Positions 1-5,923 of a DNA stretch of 18,851 nucleotides are shown in pieces. The number at the start of each line of letters is the position of its first letter. The stretch's first letter is position 1. The notes below the pieces were generated by a model. The model was not told where the DNA came from, did not search any database, and saw only the letters and a list, made by a program, of their open reading frames with translations. The position numbers and the translations under genes were made by a program. Origin of the DNA: SIG588 sp964515215 (GTDB lineage Bacteria; Bacillota; Clostridia; Oscillospirales; Acutalibacteraceae); assembly GCA_964515215.1 (NCBI GenBank), contig CAZESL010000046.1, positions 1 to 18,851 on the forward strand, read 5' to 3'.

Positions 1-26
1 TTTTTCAAAAAGGTGCTGTTTTTTAC

Positions 27-54
27 TTGCCAAATCAAAGTTCATAAATAATAT
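27..54 (+). promoter_or_regulatory. Possible sigma-A promoter for the recombinase leader
   Basis: TTGCCA at 27-32 and TAATAT at 49-54 are separated by 16 bases. This could drive the leader, the SHOCT-like gene and the recombinase. The region is AT-rich, so chance matches are likely and confidence is low. Confidence 0.3.
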
Positions 55-117
55 TTCGGATGTAACTTTTGAAGACTCATTTTTGAGCCTTGAACATATA
101 AAGGAGGAATGCAAAAA

Positions 118-168
118 ATGTTGCTTTTGCAATCTTGCAGAACAACGGTAAAAAGCCTCTTGCATTAG
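118..168 (+). CDS. Possible 16-codon leader peptide
   Basis: A strong ribosome-binding site (AAGGAGG, 101-107) sits 10 bases before an ATG that opens a 16-codon frame, MLLLQSCRTTVKSLLH, ending in TAG. It lies between a possible promoter and a strong hairpin, upstream of the SHOCT-like and recombinase genes. That layout fits a leader peptide, but it could equally be the remnant of a truncated gene. No family is recognised. An ATG at 109 is too close to the ribosome-binding site to be used. Confidence 0.25.
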   Translation: MLLLQSCRTTVKSLLH

Positions 169-217
169 GTTAGGGAAGAGCCGATGTAATGCTGATACTG
201 ATTGCCTGCCGGATATG

Positions 218-268
218 CGCAGTCTGTTTCTGTCTGGAAACCGATGAAAGTCGGAGAAACAGACTGTG
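218..268 (+). promoter_or_regulatory. Strong leader hairpin before the SHOCT-like gene
   Basis: CAGTCTGTTTCT (220-231) pairs perfectly with AGAAACAGACTG (255-266), and C218/G219 extend the stem with G268/T267. A small inner hairpin, CCGA (241-244) with TCGG (251-254), lies in the loop. No T-run follows, so it does not look like an ordinary terminator. It ends about 20 bases before the ribosome-binding site at 288-294. It may be an RNA control element or a DNA inverted repeat used by the element. Confidence 0.5.
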
Positions 269-299
269 ATACGCAAAGCAAAAATGGAAGGAGGGTATA

Positions 300-497
300 A
301 TGGCACACAATAAGGCGCATAATGTAAAAAATCGAATTAGTTATGCTGCTGCTTACGCATTGCTCAAAAAATATGTAAAACGAAATGCTATTACGCCCGA
401 GATGTTTGAAAAGCTCAATAAACTTATGGCGGATCTTTATATGTGTGACCCGATAGCTACACCGAAAAGGGAAGATGGCTTAAAACGAAAGGAATGA
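300..497 (+). CDS. Small SHOCT-like protein preceding a serine recombinase
   Basis: This 65-residue basic protein has the short two-helix pattern of SHOCT-type domains. Residues from about 20 to 47 match the usual 'LxKLxxxGxITxxEFExxKxxL' layout, here ALLKKYVKRNAITPEMFEKL. Proteins of this kind are often encoded directly before large serine recombinases in clostridial integrative elements, which is the arrangement here. The ribosome-binding site AAGGAGGG (288-294) is well placed. The stop codon overlaps the downstream recombinase ATG (ATGA, 494-497), implying translational coupling. Its function is unknown; a role in controlling or assisting the recombinase is inference from position. No transmembrane segment is seen. 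Confidence 0.7.
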   Translation: MAHNKAHNVKNRISYAAAYALLKKYVKRNAITPEMFEKLNKLMADLYMCDPIATPKREDGLKRKE

Positions 498-2146
498 ATA
501 TGATGAGCAAAAAAGAACAAAACACAGATAAGAAGGTCAGAATAATAGAAGCCGATCCTGAATTGTCAAAGAAAAATGATTCTAACAGGGTGCTAAAAGT
601 AGCAGCCTATTGTCGTGTATCTACTGACGATGAGGATCAGCTTAATAGCTACCATACGCAAAAGGCTTACTATACCGAGTACATCAAGAGGAATCCCAAA
701 TGGCGCTTTGCTGGGATCTATGCAGACGAGGGAATTACCGGCACTCAGGTTAAAAAGCGAGATGAATTTCTTCGTATGATTGATGACTGCGAGAAGGGCA
801 AAATCGATCTCATTTTAACTAAGTCGGTATCCAGGTATGCACGCAACATTGTGGACTGTATTTCGTATATCCGTAAATTGAAGGCGTTGGGTATAGGTAT
901 CTACTTTGAGGAACAGAATATCAATTCGCTGACAGAAGACAGTGAGGTGTATATCGGTATTTACGGTGTTCTGGCGCAGTCGGAAAGTGAGAACATCAGT
1001 GCTAATGTCAAGTGGGGTATTAACAAGAGAATGCAAAACGGCACCTATAACTGTCGATTTAATCTGCTTGGATACCGCCGAGATAAAGAAACCAAAGAAA
1101 TCTATATAGTGCCTGAGGAAGCCGAAGTCGTTAAAATGATTTTCCAAATGTATCTGCAGGGGAAGAGTTTTGATCAAATCAAGGCATATCTTGAAAGTAA
1201 TGAGATTAAAACAATCAACGGTAAATCTGTCTGGGATAAAAGCACTATCAAAGGTATCTTGATAAATGAAAAATATGTTGGCGATGTTATTTTTCAAAAA
1301 ACATATCGTGAGGACTGTATAAGTAAAAAGTCAAAGATAAACCGTGGCGAGGTGGATCGTTATCTAATTATGGATAATCATCCGGCGATCATTGACCGAG
1401 AGACATTTAATCTTGTGAGAAAGGAGATGGTAAGGCGAAGCTCTAAACGCAGATCCTCGGATAGGGCAATTAGCGAGCTGGGAAAGTATAGCGGAAAGTA
1501 TGCTCTTAGTGAATTGCTTATCTGTGATGTTTGCGGAAGCCCCTTTCGCAGAAAAACCTAGTCAAGAAAGGGCGTTAAAAAAGCATACTGGCGATGTCTT
1601 AGGCATACGGAAAAGGGTGATGACGGATGTCCGCAGGAGAAGGGTGTTGAGGAATCGATACTTCATAAGGCAATTTGCAGAGGGCTGACAAATTGTATTC
1701 CGGAAACCGGTGAAGTGAAAAAGATGGTTGCGTTGATGCTGGCTTGTGCTACATCGAAAGATAAAATATTGATGGAATGGCAGGAGGTTCAGAAAGAAAT
1801 TAAAGAGCTGATGAGAAAAGTTGACGCTGCCGAAGCAATGTGTTTCAAAACGCAAGGCAACAAAGAACCGTATATGGAACAGATTAAAAAATACTATGCT
1901 TCCGTTGCATAGTTGAGAGAACGGGATGCGGAACTAAATAAGAAACTTGAAAGAAATGAAGAATTTCAAATTGAATTAAAACAGATCGGCGAATGGATCG
2001 AAGCGGACGAGATATCCTTTGCGGAATATAATGATGACATTGTGCGATACTTGGTTGATAGTATCTATATAACCGAGGACTTTAAACTTGTAATTAATAT
2101 GAAAGGTGGGGATACGGTAGTAGAAGAAATCTATCCAATTGAATAA
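494..2146 (+). pseudogene. Large serine recombinase disrupted by two in-frame TAG codons
   Basis: Read through, this is one frame of about 550 codons, a normal length for a large serine recombinase. It starts with a resolvase domain: catalytic Ser43 in YCRVSTDDEDQ and active-site arginines in SVSRYARN, 111-118. A recombinase domain follows (about 190-330), then a zinc ribbon and a coiled-coil/C-terminal region. TAG at 1559-1561 falls inside the zinc ribbon, after Cys344 and Cys347 and before the second cysteine pair. The family usually has Trp there, suggesting TGG to TAG. TAG at 1910-1912 lies before the coiled coil and looks like a former CAG. The frame is intact on both sides of each stop. 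ATG 500 or 503 fits the ribbon-binding site AAAGGA (488-493) better than ATG 494. The 355-residue product keeps the catalytic domain but lacks most DNA-binding parts, so it is probably inactive. Confidence 0.85.
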
Positions 2147-2182
2147 AGACTTGAAAGCGGAATTAATTCTGTACTTACATAG

Positions 2183-2217
2183 AACACTCGGAAAACAATT
2201 GATTTTTTGAGTGTTTT
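2183..2217 (+). terminator. Terminator-like hairpin after the recombinase
   Basis: AACACTC (2183-2189) pairs with GAGTGTT (2209-2215), followed by only a short T-run. It lies 37 bases after the recombinase stop. The stem is short and the loop is long, so it is a modest terminator candidate. Confidence 0.45.
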
Positions 2218-2227
2218 ATGCTATACT
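2199..2227 (+). promoter_or_regulatory. Possible promoter reading into the hairpin ladder
   Basis: TTGATT (2199-2204), a 17-base spacer and TATACT (2222-2227) form a good sigma-A match, with a TGC extended -10 just before it. Transcription would start near 2234 and run into the ladder at 2302-2520. The region is AT-rich, so a chance match is possible. Confidence 0.4.
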
Positions 2228-2301
2228 TATTGCAGTAAGAAAAGAATTGCTGAAAATTGCCTAAAATTAAGGTATTTCAGGTGTTTGCATTTTCGTAGTG
2301 T

Positions 2302-2352
2302 AAACACAAAAAGAAAGACACGATGAAAAATCGTGTCTTTCTTTTTGTGTTT
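2302..2352. terminator. Perfect 23-bp inverted repeat heading the ladder, probable two-way terminator
   Basis: Bases 2302-2324 pair without mismatch with 2330-2352 around a five-base GAAAA loop. The arms contain an A-rich run on the left and a T-rich run (2342-2346) on the right, so the RNA from either strand could act as an intrinsic terminator. It is the first and largest hairpin of the ladder. Confidence 0.6.
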
Positions 2353-2520
2353 GTGTCCGCAAGGACACAACATCGTTTGCGGGTTTACTCGCAACATCAT
2401 TTATCCGAAGGATAACATCATTCCGCTTGCGGACACAAAACGAGGTTGCCTTACGGCAAACAGTGTTGTGCTTCGCACAAACGATGTGAGCAACGCCCAA
2501 CGGTGTTGCACTTCGTGCAA
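2302..2520. repeat. Ladder of eight consecutive hairpins
   Basis: After the 23-bp hairpin come seven short stem-loops: 2351-2358/2363-2370 (8 bp, GCAA loop), 2377-2383/2388-2394 (7 bp with one G-T), 2401-2406/2410-2415 (GAA loop), 2422-2425/2430-2433, 2446-2450/2455-2459 (TTAC loop), 2466-2471/2475-2480 (TTC loop) and 2506-2511/2515-2520 (TTC loop). Most stems open with TTG or TT and close with CAA or AA. Early spacers are versions of CATCAT/CATCG; later ones are more degenerate. Stem sequences differ while the fold is kept. The ladder fills most of the 407-base gap between the recombinase and the next gene. Similar hairpin chains occur between genes in gut Clostridia, to my knowledge without an assigned function. 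Confidence 0.75.
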
Positions 2521-2534
2521 ATTTATGCTACACT
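2506..2534 (+). promoter_or_regulatory. Possible promoter built from the last ladder hairpin
   Basis: TTGCAC (2506-2511) is the left arm of the final ladder hairpin and can serve as a -35 box. A 17-base spacer leads to TACACT (2529-2534), preceded by TGC as an extended -10. The start of the zinc-ribbon gene at 2554 would be about 15 bases after the transcription start. Confidence 0.4.
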
Positions 2535-2553
2535 ACACATAGGCGGTGATAAG

Positions 2554-3042
2554 ATGAAAATTTGCAAGAAATGCGGTGCATATTGTTCTGATGAAAAAAT
2601 GTTTTGTGTTGATTGTAACGAAAAATTGGGTGACAAATTGTCTGCATCGGAAGAACAAAAACTGCGTGCGGACCTAAATCTGCATATGGAAGAAATGTAC
2701 AATAAAAGGGATCCGTTGTACGTTAGCAAATTTGATAAGGTTATGGGTCTGCTTTCTCTTGCGGGGGCGGCAATTGCGCTTGCATTTGTTTTAATACGTA
2801 TGTTCACAGGGCAAAGGCAAAACATGGATTTATTACTATATGCAATATTATTTTTTCTCTTATCAAGTGTGGAAGCGCTTATACCACGGCTTACATGGGA
2901 ACTTGAAAAATTAAGGTTGAGTTTTTCTATTAATGGTGCCGCCGACGCTGAACCCGGTGATTTTTATTTGATGGGTAGGAAGATCGCCATTATATGTACG
3001 GCTGCGGTTGGTATTGCTTCGCTTGCAATAAGTTTATTTTAA
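2554..3042 (+). CDS. Zinc-ribbon membrane protein of unknown function
   Basis: The 162-residue protein begins with a compact zinc ribbon (Cys4, Cys7, Cys18, Cys21). A charged, probably helical stretch follows (about 30-60), then three hydrophobic segments (about 63-83, 91-111 and 143-162). This is the common 'zinc ribbon plus membrane' layout of Firmicutes accessory proteins, which suggests a membrane sensor or scaffold, but no function is recognised. The chosen ATG follows AGGCGGTGAT (2541-2550), one base from the ideal ribosome-binding sequence; an upstream in-frame start at 2446 would lie inside the ladder and is rejected. The next gene begins 14 bases after the stop, so the two are probably co-transcribed. 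Base composition is intermediate between the AT-rich element and the later GC-richer genes. Confidence 0.7.
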   Translation: MKICKKCGAYCSDEKMFCVDCNEKLGDKLSASEEQKLRADLNLHMEEMYNKRDPLYVSKFDKVMGLLSLAGAAIALAFVLIRMFTGQRQNMDLLLYAILFFLLSSVEALIPRLTWELEKLRLSFSINGAADAEPGDFYLMGRKIAIICTAAVGIASLAISLF

Positions 3043-3056
3043 AACGCGGTGGTAAT

Positions 3057-3443
3057 ATGTCTTTATACCAACAATTCAAAACTACCAAAAAATGTATTGA
3101 ACAAACCCGATTCGTAAATGTGTATACTTGCCGTCTTCACGGTGCAACGTATAAAGTTGTAATAACCAGACGCTGTGCCAACAAACATACCGTTTTGAAA
3201 TGCGAAGGCAATCACATCTTGTGGGATCAGATCCCCGCGTTGTTCAACTGGGGCGGAAGTATGCACGGGGAATACCGTCCTGTGTATCAAGTGGGTCAGG
3301 ATAAAGGGTGCACCGTGCTGTTTGTTGTACGCGGTAAATCGAACGGTGTGATCGGCTTGGACGACGGCGTGTTCCGTTCGGCAGATAAATTTGACGAAAA
3401 CTGTGTAAACGTAATGACGTACAAACAGTTCAAAAAAATGTAG
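3057..3443 (+). CDS. Hypothetical cysteine-containing protein, partner of the zinc-ribbon gene
   Basis: The 128-residue soluble protein has no signal peptide or membrane segment. It has six cysteines (13, 25, 40, 49, 85, 116). Four of them fall in the first 50 residues, in a CRLHGATYKVV...RRCANKHTVLKCEGNH stretch that could bind a metal, although no standard zinc-finger spacing is visible. I do not recognise the family. The ATG at 3057 follows a weak GGTGG and lies 14 bases after the upstream stop; an in-frame start at 2994 would overlap the upstream gene and is less likely. It ends in TAG followed at once by TGA. A shared transcript with the zinc-ribbon membrane protein suggests a shared role, which is inference. 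Confidence 0.65.
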   Translation: MSLYQQFKTTKKCIEQTRFVNVYTCRLHGATYKVVITRRCANKHTVLKCEGNHILWDQIPALFNWGGSMHGEYRPVYQVGQDKGCTVLFVVRGKSNGVIGLDDGVFRSADKFDENCVNVMTYKQFKKM

Positions 3444-3450
3444 TGAAACG

Positions 3451-3498
3451 CTCTCCGTTGGTGTCTTGTTGCTTGACAACCGACGGGGAGTATGTTTT
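3451..3498 (+). terminator. Possible terminator overlapping the next promoter
   Basis: CTCTCCGTTGGT (3451-3462) pairs with ACCGACGGGGAG (3479-3490), twelve base pairs with two G-T pairs, starting seven bases after the preceding stop. The T-run (3495-3498) is offset. The right arm lies in the spacer of the SPFH-gene promoter. Confidence 0.45.
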
Positions 3499-3501
3499 AA
3501 T
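3473..3501 (+). promoter_or_regulatory. Promoter of the SPFH / isomerase operon
   Basis: TTGACA (3473-3478, perfect -35), 17 bases, TTTAAT (3496-3501). The transcription start would be near 3508, with the ribosome-binding site AAGGAGG at 3517-3523 and ATG at 3532. The -35 box lies in the loop of the hairpin at 3451-3490. Confidence 0.55.
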
Positions 3502-3531
3502 TATGGTAGAACACAGAAGGAGGCTCGTATT

Positions 3532-4497
3532 ATGGAAATTTTTGCAATCGTGTTGATCGTTTTGTTGGTGATCATCTTGATCCCCTGCATACGCATCGTG
3601 CCGCAGGCGACGGAATTCGTGGTGGAATTTCTCGGGAAATATAAGACCACGTGGGAAGCGGGTATCCATTTGAAAGTGCCGTTTTTGGAGCGCATCTCAA
3701 AACGCGTGACCTTAAAGGAACAGGTGATCGATTCACCTCCGCAACCCGTTATTACCAAAGATAACGTTACGATGCAGATCGATACAGTAGTGTATTTCCG
3801 CATTTTTGACGCAAAATTGTACGCGTACGGTGCGGTTAACCCCATCAGTGCACTGGAGAATCTGACGGCTACCACGCTGCGTAATATCGTCGGTGAACTG
3901 GAACTGGATAACACGCTGACTTCGCGCGATACCATCAATGAGAAGATGACTGCGATTTTGGATGAAGCAACCGATCAGTGGGGTATCAAGGTCAATCGTG
4001 TGGAATTGAAAAATATTATCCCACCCGCTGAAATTCAAAATGCGATGGAAAAGCAGATGAAGGCGGAACGCGATCGCCGCGAAACATTGTTGCAGGCCGA
4101 AGGTCACAAGGCGGCGGCGATCACCCGTGCGGAAGGCGATAAACAAGCGATGATCCTGGCGGCGGAAGGTGAGCGCGATGCGCGGATCGCCCGTGCAGAA
4201 GGTGAAGCGCGTGCGATTCTTCTTTCGAAACAGGCAGAGGCGGACGGCCTGCGTGCCATTAAAGAAGTGGGCGTAGACGGTGCTGTGTTGGAGTTAAAGA
4301 AGTACGAAGCGTTGGTGCTGATGTCTAACGGCCGCGCGGCGAAGATCATCGTTCCTACCGATGCAGTGGAAACGGTAAAGAAAAGTGTGCTGTTTTCCGA
4401 AACGGCGGGTGTAGGGGACGTCACCCATGAAGCCGAAGACATTCCCGTTCCCGATGAAGAAGATCCTTGTTGCGATCGATTTGCTGAAGAGGTGTAA
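3532..4497 (+). CDS. SPFH/band 7 (stomatin-like, QmcA-type) membrane protein
   Basis: This 321-residue protein has one N-terminal membrane anchor (about 3-21). An SPFH/band 7 domain follows (about 22-190), with the typical start 'VPQATEFVVEFLGKY' and the GIHLKVPFLERI segment. An Ala/Glu/Arg-rich coiled coil with repeated AEG units spans about 175-250, and the tail is acidic. Stomatin-like proteins form large ring-shaped oligomers on the membrane and are linked to membrane microdomains and protease control; this is family knowledge, not visible here. Many bacterial members sit beside an NfeD gene, but none is present. Instead a TIM-barrel isomerase follows three bases after the stop. A good ribosome-binding site (AAGGAGG, 3517-3523) fixes the start. 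The acidic C-terminus contains an unusual Cys pair (DPCCDRF). Confidence 0.9.
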   Translation: MEIFAIVLIVLLVIILIPCIRIVPQATEFVVEFLGKYKTTWEAGIHLKVPFLERISKRVTLKEQVIDSPPQPVITKDNVTMQIDTVVYFRIFDAKLYAYGAVNPISALENLTATTLRNIVGELELDNTLTSRDTINEKMTAILDEATDQWGIKVNRVELKNIIPPAEIQNAMEKQMKAERDRRETLLQAEGHKAAAITRAEGDKQAMILAAEGERDARIARAEGEARAILLSKQAEADGLRAIKEVGVDGAVLELKKYEALVLMSNGRAAKIIVPTDAVETVKKSVLFSETAGVGDVTHEAEDIPVPDEEDPCCDRFAEEV

Positions 4498-4500
4498 AGT

Positions 4501-5352
4501 ATGAGATACGGAGCAGGTGCTTGTAATTACGGGCGCTTTCATGAAGATCGTTATCAAAAAATGAAAGCACACGGTTTTGACTGTGCCGACTATAATATGG
4601 CGGGTACGGAAGATGAATTGTATACCGCGGACGACGAAAGACGGCTGGCGATCATCGCACATGAAAAAGCGCTGGCCGCCGCCGCGGGAGTGGAGTTTCA
4701 TCAGGTGCACGGTCCGTGGCGCTGGCCTGCACAGGACGGAACTGAGGAAGAACGCGCCGAACGTATGGAAAAAATGAAACGTTCGTTGCAGTTCACGGCG
4801 GAACTCGGCTGTCGAAATTGGGTGATCCACCCGATAATGCCGTTCGGTATCAACGAAAAGAACGATCCCGAATTGGCCGCTGAAACATGGGAGATCAACC
4901 GTGCGTTTATGAGCGAATTGTTGACGGTGGCGAAGAGTTACGATATCACCATCTGCTTTGAAAATATGCCGATGCCCGAGTTTTCACTGGGTGATCCGGC
5001 GGCAATATTGAAATTTGTCCAAGAGATGAATGACGATCATTTTATGATCTGTCTGGATACGGGGCATGCCGAAGTTTGTCCCGGTTTTACGGCCGGCAGC
5101 GCCGCCCGTTTGATGGGGAAATACATTCGCACGTTGCACGTGCACGATAACGACGGCCGAAATGATCTGCACCAGTTGCCGTATTTCGGTGTGACCGATT
5201 GGAAGGATTTCGGTGCGGCGCTTGCGGAGATCGGATACGACGGGGTGTTCAATTTTGAAACCTGCCCCTCAAACCGTCTGCCCACACCGCTGTTTGACGA
5301 GATGAGTTATACTATGGCGAAAATCGGTCGCACGATCATGGGTGAAGCATAA
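4501..5352 (+). CDS. Sugar phosphate isomerase/epimerase-like TIM-barrel protein
   Basis: The 283-residue protein belongs to the xylose-isomerase-like TIM-barrel superfamily (AP endonuclease 2 fold). Likely metal and substrate residues stand at the expected barrel positions: His70 (HGPW), His110, Glu154 (CFENMP), Asp186 and His189 (CLDTGHAEV), His213/His215 and Asp216 (LHVHDNDG), His224 and Glu253 (FNFET). Such enzymes usually isomerise or epimerise sugars or related polyols using a divalent metal; the true substrate cannot be read from sequence. No signal peptide is seen, so it is cytoplasmic. It starts three bases after the SPFH gene with GAAGAGGTG upstream, so the pair is co-transcribed. 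The operon ends in a strong terminator at 5358-5388. Confidence 0.85.
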   Translation: MRYGAGACNYGRFHEDRYQKMKAHGFDCADYNMAGTEDELYTADDERRLAIIAHEKALAAAAGVEFHQVHGPWRWPAQDGTEEERAERMEKMKRSLQFTAELGCRNWVIHPIMPFGINEKNDPELAAETWEINRAFMSELLTVAKSYDITICFENMPMPEFSLGDPAAILKFVQEMNDDHFMICLDTGHAEVCPGFTAGSAARLMGKYIRTLHVHDNDGRNDLHQLPYFGVTDWKDFGAALAEIGYDGVFNFETCPSNRLPTPLFDEMSYTMAKIGRTIMGEA

Positions 5353-5357
5353 AAAGT

Positions 5358-5388
5358 GAGGCAATCCGTTACGGATTGCCTCTTTTTT
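5358..5388. terminator. Shared terminator between converging genes
   Basis: GAGGCAATCCG (5358-5368) pairs perfectly with CGGATTGCCTC (5372-5382) around TTA, followed by six T (5383-5388); an A-run at 5351-5355 supports use from the other strand. It lies between the isomerase (plus) and tspO (minus) stops and overlaps the tspO stop codon. Confidence 0.85.
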
Positions 5389-5866
5389 ATCGATTTAGTA
5401 CATAATAACCCAAGTTTAAATAGGCGGCAAACAATAGCCATGCGAGATAAGGAACGAGTAACCATGCGGCGGCAGTGGAATGCGCGGCGAAGCGGCGTAC
5501 GGTACGAGCGACGGCGGCGATCAGTAACAGTATCCAGAAAAATGCGAACAACCGCCATGCCAAACGGAAGAAAAAGAGTGGCCACAGTACGTTGATCCCC
5601 AATTGCAAAAAGTAAAGGCCGATGGATGCAGTGCGGTCAACGTCGCCCGTTTGCCACACGAGATAGGCGGCGATCCCCATGGCGGTATACAGCACCGTCC
5701 ACACGACAAAGAACAGCCACGCAGGCGGTGTGAGCGGCGGCGGTGTCCATTCCCGCACGACCGAAAAATCACCGCCGAGCAAGGCGCTCAGTCCCCCCGC
5801 CGACAAGGCGGTGCCCACGAAAAACGCAAAAGCGCCCCACGAGAATTTCTTCGTACCAATGGTCAT
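5387..5866 (-). CDS. tspO: TspO/MBR family tryptophan-rich sensory protein
   Basis: The 159-residue protein has five hydrophobic segments and the family signature in the loop and second helix: WTPPPLTPPAWLFFVVWTVL (40-59), then YTAMGIAAYLVW. Tryptophans at 40, 50, 56, 71, 95, 104 and 111 fit the tryptophan-rich family, and length is typical. TspO proteins bind porphyrins and other small hydrophobic ligands in the membrane and have been linked to tetrapyrrole or redox signalling; the role here is not shown. The ribosome-binding site GGAGGGG (minus strand, 5874-5880) fixes the start, but it is the right arm of a terminator hairpin for the upstream gene. No separate promoter is seen, so expression probably depends on read-through from the RING/DUF2628 gene. 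Confidence 0.9.
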   Translation of the reverse strand: MTIGTKKFSWGAFAFFVGTALSAGGLSALLGGDFSVVREWTPPPLTPPAWLFFVVWTVLYTAMGIAAYLVWQTGDVDRTASIGLYFLQLGINVLWPLFFFRLAWRLFAFFWILLLIAAVARTVRRFAAHSTAAAWLLVPYLAWLLFAAYLNLGYYVLNR

Positions 5867-5868
5867 AT

Positions 5869-5908
5869 AAAAACCCCTCCCATGGCAATCTATGCCGAAC
5901 GGGAGGGG
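5869..5908 (-). terminator. Terminator whose 3' arm contains the tspO ribosome-binding site
   Basis: On the minus strand CCCCTCCC (5908-5901) pairs with GGGAGGGG (5881-5874), with an inner GGCA/TGCC stem, then TTTTT (5873-5869) and ATATG. GGAGGGG is also the only good ribosome-binding site for tspO. Confidence 0.7.
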
Positions 5909-5923
5909 AGTATACCATGTTGT

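Noticed and set aside
494..2146. TAG read as an amino acid (altered genetic code) rescuing the recombinase
   Set aside because: Chromosomal genes end in TAG at 3441 and 11232 in normal places; read-through at 11232 would run into the PLP gene in another frame. Two nonsense mutations are simpler.
2147..2301. Attachment site for the recombinase
   Set aside because: No clear core repeat matching the far side can be seen, because the other end of the element is outside the window.
2302..2520. CRISPR array
   Set aside because: Units differ in stem sequence, spacing is only a few bases, and there are no repeats of constant length or cas genes.
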